Notes: a model not told the origin generated them from the sequence alone. A DNA stretch of 64,000 nucleotides from Spirometra erinaceieuropaei (GCA_902702965.1 CACRXP010000067.1:110192-174191); one strand, 5' to 3'; counted from the first letter of the stretch, positions 44,930-54,777 are shown. A program made the numbers and translations.

Positions 44930-45304
44930 GCGAAATATATACACGGGCAATGCAATATCACTCCTTTAGTTATGTTTAAACTTTAAGGTTTGTTCACAAT
45001 TTCTGCACGTCTAACTTCGATTACGGGGAATAAAGTTTGTTCAATTTCCTTAAGGACACATTTTCCTTCCCATTAAGTTTCTCGTAAGGCATAGAAATTT
45101 ACAGTCTGCTAATGGCGATAAAGACAAGAAAGACTGAAATGGCTACTTCTGGTTTATTAGCCGTCGTCAGCCAGTTATACCCAAACCCGAAATTTGGAAC
45201 GTATGTGGTTCGATCTCCTTAGCCGTTATTTAGAAGTCCACGCCTCTTAACTCTAGGCCACGAGTTCGTTGCTCTGTCTTTTTCGCTCAAGAATATACAA
45301 TGGC
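44930..45304. other. Intergenic DNA, nothing recognised
   Basis: AT-rich with no gene, repeat or RNA seen. Confidence 0.4.
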
Positions 45305-45520
45305 ATCGGACAATCACCGATCGTTCCTTCATAACTTACTCGTTCCGTTGTTTTTTATTGACTCTCATCTTCAGAATCCACAGAGCGGCGCATGATACAG
45401 GCGGTATGTTATAACCGATCATTGAACGCCACCTACGTCTACTACTACTCGCTCTGTGACTGCCTGCGAGGCTTCTAGTATGAGCTCCAAGGCACAGCCG
45501 AACGAGTATGTTCCGTTTCC
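45305..45520. repeat. Unclassified dispersed repeat, inverted pair
   Basis: CACCGATCGTTCC...ACTCGTTCCGTTG at 45315-45355 is the reverse complement of sequence at 60078-60115. CGCTCTGTGACTGCCTGCGAGG...GAACGAGTATG at 45450-45505 matches 56297-56360. A third copy is at 60000-60120. Confidence 0.45.
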
Positions 45521-45599
45521 CCAGCTTGTCTTCAAACAACAGGTGTGTAAAAACAATTAACTTTTAGACTGCGTCTGGGAAAAGAAATACATGATTTTT

Positions 45600-46650
45600 T
45601 AAGGTTTTCATCTCGGGATTGGCTGATTTAGTTTGAATCTGTCCTTAGCGATTTTGCATGTGGCATGTAAATCAATATGCCGGTTGACGCATGCTTTGTC
45701 TGAGTGCATCGTCTCCAGGAATTCGCGGCGTTTCCTTGTTTGGCTGGTGCCAACAATGCGAGTGTTTTCACATGCGAATTTATTATAGGTGTCTAGTGTG
45801 TGCAATATCACCTGGGATAGATGGTCGCGTATCTTTAACGTTACTTATGCTCATGTATACGGGTTGAGACAGATTTCTTAGTTTGGCCACAATAAACGTA
45901 ATCACAAATAGAACATGGGATTTTGTAGACGACAGCGTTTATTTCGAGGTAACTGACCCTGTCCTTAGGATACACAAGCTGTGTGCGTAAGGTAGTTGCC
46001 GGCTAATGTGCTACGTGTATTTTTTACTTTTTTAATTGTCTTTCGACATGTTCAGATACATTTTTGACGTATGGGAGAGTTTGATATGGGGTTGGTTTTG
46101 GAGTCTGAACGGCCGTAGCAATGGAAACACATTTTCTTTTGAGTCTTTGGTGCTTCATGCATTGACGAATAAAGTCATGTGGGTACCGATTTTGGTAAAA
46201 CAGTTTGTACGGGTATTTCATTTCTGATCGATAACTCGTTTTTATATAACAGTGGGTTTTGGCTCGATTCAGAAAGCTGTAGACTGTGCTCCATTTGTGA
46301 GAGATGGGATGGTTACTCTTATAGTTTAGGATGACCTTTAAATACGCCTCTTTCCGATAAACTGATATTTGGAGTGATCCATCAGTTTTACGACGTACAA
46401 GAACATCGAGGTATGGGAGATGCCCATCGGCCTCTGTTTCCAAAGTATATGTAATACCTGGAAATATGGAGTTCATATTGGTATGGACGAGATTCGAATG
46501 ATCTTTCTTGACGATGATGAAAGTGTCATCTACGTATCGCAGCCAAAGTTTTGGATTGACTGTGGGAAGGGCTATGCTCTTTAATTTCTTCAGTAATGCT
46601 TCTGAAAGGAAAACAAATATTGGTAAACCCATGGGAGCACATTTTGCCGG
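45600..46650 (-). pseudogene. Family B Penelope-like element, 5'-truncated and broken
   Basis: The upstream frame (46632-46024) starts at a damaged motif B (MGLPIFVFLSEALLKKL), then YVDDTFIIVKK, HLPYLDVLVRRKTDG and the connection domain to VERQLKK. A second frame (45811-45608) holds the endonuclease end with HTLDTYNKFACEN, REFLETMHSD and VNRHIDLHA. Between them the GIY-YIG part is broken by stops and frame changes. Close homologue of the protein at 50323-52671. Its 5' side abuts a plus-oriented, decayed family B 3' end (46680-46775). Confidence 0.85.
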
Positions 46651-46691
46651 TTGAATTGATTTGAGAAGGAAAAAATGTCTCTAGACACCCG

Positions 46692-46740
46692 TTTTCCGAA
46701 GACGAGCTGGGGAACAAGTCTCAAAAATACACAATAAATT
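46692..46740 (+). ncRNA. Decayed family B hammerhead, inverted at 5' end of the 45.6-46.65 kb PLE
   Basis: CCGAAGA replaces CTGAAGA and AAAA replaces GAAA; GAGCTGGGGAAC is intact. It is followed by TTTCCCAAAGAACTTCACC and a (TA)n tract. Confidence 0.55.
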
Positions 46741-46775
46741 TTAGCTGTTTCCCAAAGAACTTCACCTTCCTAATG

Positions 46776-46789
46776 ATATATATATATAT
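46776..46789. repeat. (TA)n tract at PLE boundary
   Basis: Seven AT units separate two oppositely oriented PLE ends. Confidence 0.85.
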
Positions 46790-46860
46790 GAATAATGGAG
46801 GTAGTATGCATTCCGAGGCGATATAATAAAGGAGAAGGCTCGTCGGAAAATCGAGGTATA

Positions 46861-46911
46861 CTCGTGAATTTTTTTTTTCAAGTCGGTTACACCAACCCGT
46901 CGTCAGACGAA
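46861..46911 (-). ncRNA. Family A hammerhead with A-tract insertion in stem III
   Basis: On the minus strand: TTCGT, CTGACGA, the GGGTTGGTG stem II, GA then about ten A, TTC and ACGAG. Compared with the copy at 50052-50096, the AATT stem III is expanded by ~6 A, so folding of the catalytic junction is doubtful. Confidence 0.65.
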
Positions 46912-47128
46912 AATGAAAAGTGTGAGGGAGATAATCCTACTGGGGAGTCAGGGGGACATCGAGGTTACATCGACAAGACAGGCGTTTATGTGTGGGGGTG
47001 AAGAACGTGTTGGATAGGTGGCGGACGTTAGGGGTGGTGTTGGGGGTTTCACACATGGTTCACTCTGTGGGGGAGGTGCTGAATCCATGATATTCTACAT
47101 GGCCGAACATGGATTAGCAGTTGGTGGC

Positions 47129-49478
47129 TTAAGGTGGGCGCAAGCCGGCGAACCGTGAACGTAAGCCTTCGTATTGAGCGTCCAAGTCGACATGGCGGTT
47201 GATGCTATTGCTATTAGAGTGCCAAGCTTCTAGAAACTCTCGCGCTTGTTTGGTGTTGGCACTAGCGATCACTTCGGTCCCCTCCCAGTTGAAGCGGTGA
47301 TCACACTCAAGGGAGTGCGCAAACACGAGAGACAAGGGGTCCCGTCGGCGGATGGCCAACTTATGTTCGTTAATGCGGGTCCCAAGTCGTCGGCCGGTAT
47401 GCCCAACATAAACGCTAGAGCAGTTTGAACATGGAATGCGGTAAATGACATTTGTTTGCTGCTCCTTCGGTATGGGGTCTTTTACCCGGGATAATGTCGT
47501 GCGCAATGAAGACGCCTGTTTGTGGGCGATGGAGATGCCGAATCGATTTAATTGTCGAGCGATCGCTTCGGAAATTCTCGGCATGTAGGGCAAGGAATAG
47601 AATTTCCGTGATACCCTGTCTCCGTTAGAGTCGACGTTTTGTGGCTGTTGTTGACGTCTGAGACAATTTTTCACAAAGCTCGCCGGGTATCCGTTGAGTC
47701 GGAAAAAGCGATGCAAGTAGGCCAGTTCATCTTTGAGTAAATCGGCGCTACTGCAGTAACGATAGGCCCTGTGGAAAAGGGGTCCGAACACAGCTTCTTT
47801 TATGGGCTGCTGGGTGGTTACTCTGATAGCTCAGGATGATCTCAGCGTCAGAGCTTTTCCGATGAACGCTTGTTGCGATGCCGCCGTCACTGAGCTTTTG
47901 TATGCTCACGTCTAGGAACGGGAGGGTGCCTCTTTTTGCATCTTCACGAGTGAATTGTAGTGCTGGGAAGGCGCCATTCTAGCTCTGGTGAAATCGTTCA
48001 ACTTCACAGGTCTTAACGATGACAAATGTGTCATCTACGTATCTGAGCCACGTTTTTGGTTGGAAACTTTGGACAACATCTTGTTCTAGTCGTTGTAAGA
48101 CTAGTTCTGCAAGTAGCCCCGAAATTGGCGAACCCATTGGGGTGCCCTTAACCTGCTGGTAGTATTTGCCATCGAATTGGCAATAGTTATTGAGGCAGAG
48201 CTTAAGCAATTCTAGAACGTGATGTGTTGGAAGGTCGATCGGATTGTCTCGTAAGCGATGGGCCACGCTCTCAATGGCAAGGTCATGTGGTATTGAGGAA
48301 AACAATGCGACAACATCAAATGATAGAATACTTTCATCAGGACTTACTTTAAGACCTTCAATCCTTTGAAGGAATGCCTGAGAATTTGTGATACTGTATT
48401 GTGATCCATCAGCGAGGTGCTTCAGATGCCTGTAAAGCCATTTGGCTAGGTTGTAAGTGGGCGACCCGATGAGTGGCACTATTATCCTCAATGGTGCATC
48501 TGGTTTGTGCACTTTTGGAAGGCCATAGGCATGCGCGATACGGGGATCAGTGAGAGTCATGAATTTGGAGTCATTTGGGTTAATCAGCTTCAGTCGAGCG
48601 AGTTCATTCACCTTCTTCTTTATAACCGCGGCCTGCTTCTTCGTCGGGTCCTCAGCGAGGGGTGCGTAAGCTTCCCTGTCATTAAAGATAGTGTTTGCTT
48701 TTCGAACATAATCAGCCTTGTCCATGATGACGGTTGCGCCTCCTTTGTCAGCAGGTACAACCACGATACTGTCATCAGTCTTCAGAGATCGCAACCCCTT
48801 TTCTTCATCGATGGTCAAGTTACGGTGACGTCTCCTTTGTCGAAGAAGACCACTGGCACAACTGCGTATGTCCGCACGCACGTCTTCAGGGATAGCAGAA
48901 ACCAGTAGGACGGATTCAAGACTCGCTAGGAAGTTTGTTGGTGCTGCATCGGTATGGTTGAATTTAAGTCCTTTTGACAGTAGGCTTATCTCGGCAGGTG
49001 TTAGACTCCTTTTCGAAAGGTTAACGACTCTCGCAGACATGCTGCACTTGTCGGTAGGACAGAGAAGGGATTGCAGTTTATCATTCAACTCGGCTCGCTT
49101 CTTCATTCTGGCATCTGTTGAGGTCGCATTTATACGTTGTAGTATGGCTTCGAAGATATCTTCAGGTAAGGATGAGAAGCACTGGTTCTTAAGGTCGGAG
49201 ATTATTGTCTCAAATCTAGAAAGTCGGTGGTGCACGTCTGATATAATGGCACTCAAAACACGGAATCCGTATTTGCGTGCGAGTTGCCTTCCTGTCTCAT
49301 TTGGTAGAGTGGGCTTGAAGCGAAGGGACTTCGGTAAGATGCCATGATCGCGACAGCGGTGAAGGAAAGTCAGTTGCTCGGATGTCGTCGCCTGTCTCTG
49401 TGAGAATTTCTCCCAGCGTCTGGTAATAATAAGCGTATGACGCCCAAAATTATGATGAATAATGGAGGTAGTATGCAT
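47129..49478 (-). pseudogene. PLE family A polyprotein (RT plus GIY-YIG), one stop and one frameshift
   Basis: ATG 49478 (MHTTSIIHHNF) aligns with the start chosen for the family B protein at 52671. In order: N-terminal domain with RRWEKF and LTFLHRCR; VVPADKGGATVIMDK; YGLPKVHKPDAPLRIIVPL; motif A FDVVALFSSIP; motif B GTPMGSPISGLLAEL; motif C YVDDTFVIVK; then a TAG at 47979-47981 (Leu codon in the 0.48-1.7 kb copy); LPFLDVSIQKL; a one-base gain in a C run near 47797; and the endonuclease with VIYRIPCSNCSSVYVGHTGR, NEHKLAIRR, REFLEAWHS and INRHVDLDA. The full size would be ~780 aa. Only two lesions suggest recent mobility. Role: self-copying RT and endonuclease of the element. Confidence 0.9.
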
Positions 49479-49536
49479 TCCGAGGCGATATAATAAAGGA
49501 GAAGGCTCGTCGGAAAATCGAGGTATACTCGTGAAT

Positions 49537-50130
49537 TTAGCTCTAGCGTTTATGTTGGGCATACCGGCCGACGACTTGGGACCCGCATTAACGAACATAA
49601 GTTGGCCATCCGCCGACGGGACCCCTTGTCTCTCGTGTTTGCGCACTCCCTTGAGTGTGATCACCGCTTCAACTGGGAGGGGACCGAAGTGATCGCTAGT
49701 GCCAACACCAAACAAGCGCGAGAGTTTCTAGAAGCTTGGCACTCTAATAGCAATAGCATCAACCGCCATGTCGACTTGGACGCTCAATACGAAGGCTTAC
49801 GTTCACGGTTCGCCGGCTTGCGCCCACCTTAAGCCACCAACTGCTAATCCATGTTCGGCCATGTAGAATATCATGGATTCAGCACCTCCCCCACAGAGTG
49901 AACCATGTGTGAAACCCCCAACACCACCCCTAACGTCCGCCACCTATCCAAACACGTTCTTCACCCCCCACACATAAACGCCTGTCTTGTCGATGTAACC
50001 TCGATGTCCCCCTGACTCCCCAGTAGGATTATCTCCCTCACACTTTTCATTTTCGTCTGACGACGGGTTGGTGTAACCGACTTGAAAATTCACGAGTATA
50101 CCTCGATTTTCCGACGAGCCTTCTCCTTTA
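49537..50130 (+). mobile_element. Inverted ~590-bp copy of the family A 3' end (endonuclease tail plus 3' UTR plus ribozyme)
   Basis: Apparently identical, apart from the A-tract, to the reverse complement of about 46832-47425. It starts mid-endonuclease (SSVYVGHTG) and runs through the stop at 49832, the 3' UTR and an intact hammerhead to a (TA)n tract. It forms a long inverted repeat with the body of the element to its left. Confidence 0.85.
50052..50096 (+). ncRNA. Family A hammerhead ribozyme (intact core)
   Basis: TTCGT pairs with ACGAG. CTGACGA spans 50057-50063; stem II GGGTTGGTG/AACCGACT; GAA, AATT (50087-50090), C at 50091. Predicted cut 50091/50092. Confidence 0.8.
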
Positions 50131-50153
50131 ATATATATATATATATATATATT
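50131..50153. repeat. (TA)n tract at PLE boundary
   Basis: About 11 AT units between the family A end and the family B element. Confidence 0.95.
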
Positions 50154-50190
50154 TAGAAAGATGAAGTTCTTTGGGAAACAGCAAAACTTT

Positions 50191-50235
50191 ATTGTGAATT
50201 TTCGAGACTGGTTCCCCAGCTCGTCTTCAGACAAT
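50191..50235 (-). ncRNA. Family B hammerhead ribozyme, 3' pseudo-LTR (intact core)
   Basis: Minus strand: ATTGT pairs with ACAAT; CTGAAGA (50230-50224); GAGCTGG-GGAA-CCAGTCTC stem II; GAA; AATT (50200-50197); C at 50196. Confidence 0.82.
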
Positions 50236-50322
50236 GGTCGTGTAAAAACATTTAACTTTTAGCCTGAGTCTAGCAAAAGGAGTCAATTTTTGGTTAATAT
50301 TGTCATCTCGGGATTTGCTGAC

Positions 50323-52671
50323 TCAGTTTGAATCTGTCTTTAACGATTTGTATGCGGCGTATAAATCGATATGCCGGTTGATGCATGCCTCATCTGAGTG
50401 CATTGCTTCCAGGAATTCGCGGCCTTTTCTTGATTGGCAGGCGCCAACAATAAGAGTGTTCTCCCATGCGAATTTATGCCCAGTGTCTAGTGTGTGCATG
50501 GCCACCTGGGATAAATGGTCGCGTCTCTTCACCGCTAACTGATGCTCATGTAAACGGGTTGAGACAGATTTCCCAGTTTGGCCACAATAAACGGCATCAC
50601 AACTAGAACACGGGATTTTGTAGACGACATCTTTTCTTTCAAGGAAGCCGACCCTGTCCTTAGGGTGCACGAGCTGTGTGCGTAAGGTAGTTGCCGGCTG
50701 GTGTGCTACGTGTATCTGGTACTTTTTCAATTGTCTTTCGACAAGTTCACATACATTTTTGACGTATGGGAGAGTTCGCCATGTGGTTTGTTTTGGTGCC
50801 TGAGTGGCCGTAGTATTGGAAATACCTTTTCCCTTGAGTTGCTGGTACCTCATGCATTGACGTATAAAGTCATTCGGGTACCCATTTTGGGAGAACAGTT
50901 TGTAGAGGTATTTCATTTCTGCTCGATAACTTGTTTCGTCAGAGCAGTGGGTTTTGGCTCGATTCAGAAGGCTGTAGACTGTACCCCGTTTGTGAGAGAC
51001 AGGGTGGTTACTCTCAAAGTGTAGGATGACCTCTGAATACGCCTTTTTGCGATAAACTGATGTCTGGAGTGATCCATCGGTTTTTCGACGTACAAGGACA
51101 TCCAGGAATGGGAGTTGTCCATCGACCTCTGTTTCCAAAGTAAATGTAATTCCTGGAAATATGGAGTTAATATTGGTATGGAGTAGATTCAACTGATCTT
51201 TCTTGACGATGACAAAAGTGTCATCTACGTATCGCAGCCAAAGTTTTGGATTGACTGTGGGAAGGGCTATGCTCTCTAATTTCTGCAGTAATGCTTCTGC
51301 CAGGAAACCGGATATTGGTGAACCCATGGGGGCACCTTTTAATTGTCGGTAGCATTGATTTGAGAAGGAAAAATTTGTCTCCATACAGAGATCCATGAGT
51401 TGAAGTAAAGCCTCTGGAGGTACCTCAGAAGTATATGTTTGAAGGAGTTCTTCGGTGCAGCTTTTTGCTAAATCTAGCGGAATCGAAGTGAAAAGCGAGA
51501 CCACATCGAATGACACCATAATCTCGTCACATGTGATGTTGACACCGCTTAATTTGTCTAGAAACTCTTTTGAATTCTGAATGGAGTTCTCGGAGTTCTT
51601 CGTTAGTGGATGTAGTTGACGAAATAGCCATTTCGAGATCTTATAGTTGGGTGCACCGATTAGAGAGACTATCGGTCGCAGCGGAATATCAGTTTTATGA
51701 ATTTTGGGAAGACCATATATCTTGGCAATTGTTGGTTCATCCTGTTTTAAAGACTTGGCAAGGACTCCTGTGATTAATTTCCTGCCCGAAAGGCGTTTCA
51801 GTGTTTTTTCAATATGTGAGTTTTGCGATTTGGTGGGGTCGGCAGCTAGAGGTTCGTATGTTGAATCATCTTTTAAGAGTGACATCATTTTGTCTGTGTA
51901 GTCTGTTTTGTTCAAAACAGTGGTGGCACCTCCTTTGTCGACAGGTAGAATGATGATGTCTTCGTCTTGTTTTAGAGCTTTAAGGGCTTTCGTTTCATCG
52001 TAAGATAGCGTTGAGAACTTTTTTCGGTTCTTCAATGCCTGTACAGTGCTGCTGCGAATGGTGAATTGTTCTTCTTCGGCAAGATTGGTTGATGATATGA
52101 TTGATTCGAGGTTGGCAAGAAAGTCTAAGTAGTTGGAGTCAGATGGATTGTACTTCATTCCTTTGCACAGCACACTTTCCTCTGTTGCCGTTAGGACCCA
52201 AGCGGATAGGTTTACGACCTTCCTTGGACATGTAGAATTAGTACAACCTTTACGAGAAATAATTGCCCACTTTTTGTCCAAGGTGCTCCTCTTTTTTATC
52301 CGTTCTAGTTCTGCGACATGTATGATGGTTTCCTGTAGAATTTCAAATAAGTGAATAGGCAGTTGATCATGGCAAAATTGCATGTAGTGTTCTTTTTGCT
52401 TTTTGAATTTGCGAAGTCGTTGATGCGCATCAGTTATAAAGGCTCCAAGCATTTGTTGGCCATACCGGGTAGCAATCTGATAGCCCTGAGATGACTTTAA
52501 TGCTGGTTTCACTCGCACAGATTTTGGTAGAATCCTATTGCTTCGACATCGGTGTAAGAAGGATAATTGTTCTCGGGTCAAACTTTCGCGAATAGCACAT
52601 TTTTCCCATCGTCGAGCATAAGGCAGAACACTCCGCTCGAAGTTCATACGTATAAATTGAAAAACAGGCAT
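50323..52671 (-). CDS. Penelope-like element polyprotein: reverse transcriptase plus GIY-YIG endonuclease, uninterrupted
   Basis: 782 aa from ATG 52671 (MPVFQFIRMNF) to TGA at 50323. An upstream in-frame GTG/ATG extension would translate the ribozyme and was rejected; 52671 is the first ATG after the predicted cut and aligns with the family A start. Domains: N-terminal RRWEKC/LSFLHRCR (1-50) and coiled Lys-rich stretch; ILPVDKGGATTVLNK (~270); IYGLPKIHKTDIPLRPIVSL (~355); motif A SFDVVSLFTSIP (~425); motif B GAPMGSPISGFLAE (~488); motif C YVDDTFVIVKK (~520); LPFLDVLVRRKTDG; Cys-containing connection region; GIY-YIG with VVYKIPCSSCDAVYCGQTGK (~680), where G-Q-T-G follows a YCG variant of YIG, EHQLAVKRR, REFLEAMHSD and INRHIDL. 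It makes cDNA primed at endonuclease nicks. No lesion seen, so possibly active. Confidence 0.93.
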   Translation of the reverse strand: MPVFQFIRMNFERSVLPYARRWEKCAIRESLTREQLSFLHRCRSNRILPKSVRVKPALKSSQGYQIATRYGQQMLGAFITDAHQRLRKFKKQKEHYMQFCHDQLPIHLFEILQETIIHVAELERIKKRSTLDKKWAIISRKGCTNSTCPRKVVNLSAWVLTATEESVLCKGMKYNPSDSNYLDFLANLESIISSTNLAEEEQFTIRSSTVQALKNRKKFSTLSYDETKALKALKQDEDIIILPVDKGGATTVLNKTDYTDKMMSLLKDDSTYEPLAADPTKSQNSHIEKTLKRLSGRKLITGVLAKSLKQDEPTIAKIYGLPKIHKTDIPLRPIVSLIGAPNYKISKWLFRQLHPLTKNSENSIQNSKEFLDKLSGVNITCDEIMVSFDVVSLFTSIPLDLAKSCTEELLQTYTSEVPPEALLQLMDLCMETNFSFSNQCYRQLKGAPMGSPISGFLAEALLQKLESIALPTVNPKLWLRYVDDTFVIVKKDQLNLLHTNINSIFPGITFTLETEVDGQLPFLDVLVRRKTDGSLQTSVYRKKAYSEVILHFESNHPVSHKRGTVYSLLNRAKTHCSDETSYRAEMKYLYKLFSQNGYPNDFIRQCMRYQQLKGKGISNTTATQAPKQTTWRTLPYVKNVCELVERQLKKYQIHVAHQPATTLRTQLVHPKDRVGFLERKDVVYKIPCSSCDAVYCGQTGKSVSTRLHEHQLAVKRRDHLSQVAMHTLDTGHKFAWENTLIVGACQSRKGREFLEAMHSDEACINRHIDLYAAYKSLKTDSN

Positions 52672-52723
52672 CCCAAGAAATATAATCAGAAAGATGCAGT
52701 TCTTTGGGAAACAGCAAAATTTT

Positions 52724-52768
52724 ATTGTGAATTTTCGAGACTGGATCCCCAGCTCGTCTTCAGACAAT
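52724..52768 (-). ncRNA. Family B hammerhead ribozyme, 5' pseudo-LTR (intact core)
   Basis: Same elements as the 3' copy with one stem II loop change (GGAT for GGAA). Predicted cut 52729/52728 leaves a 57-nt leader before ATG 52671. Confidence 0.82.
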
Positions 52769-53002
52769 GGACGTGTAAAAACATTTAACTTTTAGCCTGA
52801 GTCTAGCAAAAGGAGTCAATGATTGGTTAATATTGTCATCTCGGGATTGGCTGACTCAGTTTGAATCTGTCTTTAACGATTTTGTATGCGGCGTCTAAAT
52901 CGATATGCCGGTTGATGCATGCCTCATCTGACTGCATTGCTTCCAGGAATTCGCCGCCTTTTCTTGATTGGCAGGCGCCAACAATGCGAGTGTTCTCCTA
53001 TG

Positions 53003-53250
53003 CATATCGATTTAGACGCCGCATACAAAATCGTTAAAGACAGATTCAAACTGAGTCAGCAAATCCCGAGATGACAATATTAACCAATCATTGACTCCTT
53101 TTGCTAGACTCAGGCTAAAAGTTAAATGTTTTTACACGGCCATTGTCTGAAGACGAGCTGGGGAACCAGTCTCGAAAATTCACAATAAAATTTTGCTGTT
53201 TCCCAAAGAACTTCATCTTTCTAATTATATTTCTTGGGATGCCTGTTTTT

Positions 53251-53252
<2 letters not shown>
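53003..53252 (+). mobile_element. Inverted partial pseudo-LTR of the family B element
   Basis: Reverse complement of about 52657-52905: endonuclease tail, 3' UTR, ribozyme and, unusually, part of the 5' coding start (TTGGGATGCCTGTTTTTCAA). Confidence 0.85.
53142..53186 (+). ncRNA. Family B hammerhead ribozyme, inverted repeat copy (intact core)
   Basis: ATTGT/ACAAT stem I; CTGAAGA (53147-53153); GGAA-capped stem II; GAA, AATT (53177-53180), C at 53181. Predicted cut 53181/53182. Confidence 0.82.

Positions 53253-53282
<30 letters not shown>
53253..53282. repeat. (TA)n tract at PLE boundary
   Basis: About 15 AT units immediately after the inverted pseudo-LTR. Confidence 0.95.
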
Positions 53283-53285
<3 letters not shown>

Positions 53286-53414
53286 TGCCACGCGGGCGTT
53301 TGACTCTCACTGTTGTGGCTAGGATCTCACTCAATCCCATTCTGTCCGTTCACCAGCTTGCTACTGGCGACAACGAACGCTGCGTCAGAGGACACATACC
53401 ACATATAATAGATA

Positions 53415-53603
53415 AGCAGCTCGCTAAGAGTGCAACAGGCCAGAGGCAGACAGTTGTTTCACGGTCGTTACCGATCGTCAGTCAAACGTCCGCTTGACAT
53501 GCTTATAGACCTCACTTCATAAGGCTTATGACTTAGTGATGATCAGTAACGACCGTGAAAGAGCTGTCTGCGTCTGGCCTGTTGCACTCTTAGCGAGCTG
53601 CTC
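53415..53603. repeat. Imperfect inverted repeat, ~65-bp arms
   Basis: AGCAGCTCGCTAAGAGTGCA...CACGGTCGTTAC (53415-53470) mirrors GTAACGACCGTGAAAG...GTTGCACTCTTAGCGAGCTGC (53545-53602), with a ~70-bp spacer. Confidence 0.75.
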
Positions 53604-54777
53604 ATGTATTATAAAGAACACCATGCTCGATGAAGGCCAGCAGCCTACTGATGATATCCTCTGGAAATTAGAAACCTTATTGAACTTGAGAAAAAAGGGG
53701 CATTTCCTGAAGTAGTGCTGGGAAAAGATATCCGAGCGGAGCACATTTTTCTACAGTGAGATGTTGTAGAAAGATGCAAGTGCTAAGATGATTATCTTAA
53801 AACAACAGCTTTTCTTGAATGTAACATTTCGTGTACAATTTATTCAGAAGCAGTGAAAGCCTTTCAAAGAGCCTCGGCTCGTATCGAAGAAAGGTAGATG
53901 TCACCAACAACATGCATTACTCAGTTTTGTTTCATGGAAAACATAATTAAAATTCAATACAACTGTTCGGTCGGCAAAGAATTTAACTTGATGATAGCTA
54001 TACATCAAGACCTGCCAATTGCAGTATGCACTGGCAACAACTTATCATATCAAAAATGCAGCTTTTAATGATGACACATTAAATTTTATGGCAATTGCCA
54101 AAGTAGACGTCTGCCTGCTTGCATGCCGACGTCTTTATGGATTGTCATTTTAAAAGAACTCCCCTCAAGCATTCCCTTAACTGAAGTAATTAGGCTCAGC
54201 TGTCTTGATGGTGGTTAGCCTTAAAGTGAGCAACTGAGTAGAAATCAGCATGTGTACGCGTGATACAACGCTGTCTTGACTGTTACAGGGGGACCATGAA
54301 CAGTTGTTTTTGCTGTTGCTTTTGCTGTTGCTAGGACAGGTCAGGTCATGGAGTTTGAGCTGACAGACGTATCCAATTCACTGTTAAACCCACCTTCAGC
54401 CATGTCTTCCAAAGCGTCTACTGTCTGTATCGTTTACATGCCAGTATGCGCTTACGTAGGCACGTCCACAAGACTCCGGTGTTTATGCCAAAGCGGACTC
54501 AATTCACGCACACCTAGCCGCTGAACCATTCAGCTATCTCTCGCACGATCATAGAAGCGCTCATTCACATACACGCTTTACGCGCAGTACGTGCGGCGAA
54601 AGTAGTTTGGAGTTGAGAATTTAGATTATTCACACTTTATTGCCCCTAAAGCAGAATCTGCCTCTAACTGCAGGGATTAATCCACTTCGTCTATGTTCGC
54701 CGTCATAGGTCCCTTTCGATCAAAACACCAAATTTATATGAAGTATGTCGCTGTTTATGACCCTATCTGTTTTTGTT

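Larger units (their letters stand above)
46790..49536 (-). mobile_element. Near-complete family A Penelope-like element with terminal direct repeats
   Basis: A ~79-bp direct repeat (46790-46868 and 49458-49536) bounds the element. Inside are the coding region (49478-47129), a 3' UTR and a hammerhead (46861-46911). The 5' repeat carries only the downstream half of the ribozyme (from AATT, cleavage C and ACGAG onward) and joins, at 49537, an inverted copy of the element's own 3' end. Confidence 0.82.
50158..53002 (-). mobile_element. Apparently intact family B Penelope-like element with pseudo-LTRs
   Basis: Direct repeats of ~314 bp (50158-50475 and 52689-53002), each with a hammerhead and the endonuclease tail, flank and overlap a 2.35-kb coding region. 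A third, inverted partial repeat (53003-53252) follows and ends in (TA)n. The two ribozyme cut sites (52729/52728 and 50196/50195) would release a ~2.53-kb RNA unit. This is the classic PLE layout with tandem and inverted terminal pieces. Confidence 0.9.

Noticed and set aside
48507..49347. Plus-strand frames of 133 and 159 codons
   Set aside because: Antisense shadows of the PLE coding region.
52672..52767. Upstream in-frame extension of the PLE protein by 32 residues
   Set aside because: It translates the hammerhead and lies mostly upstream of the predicted RNA 5' end; the family A protein aligns from the later ATG.
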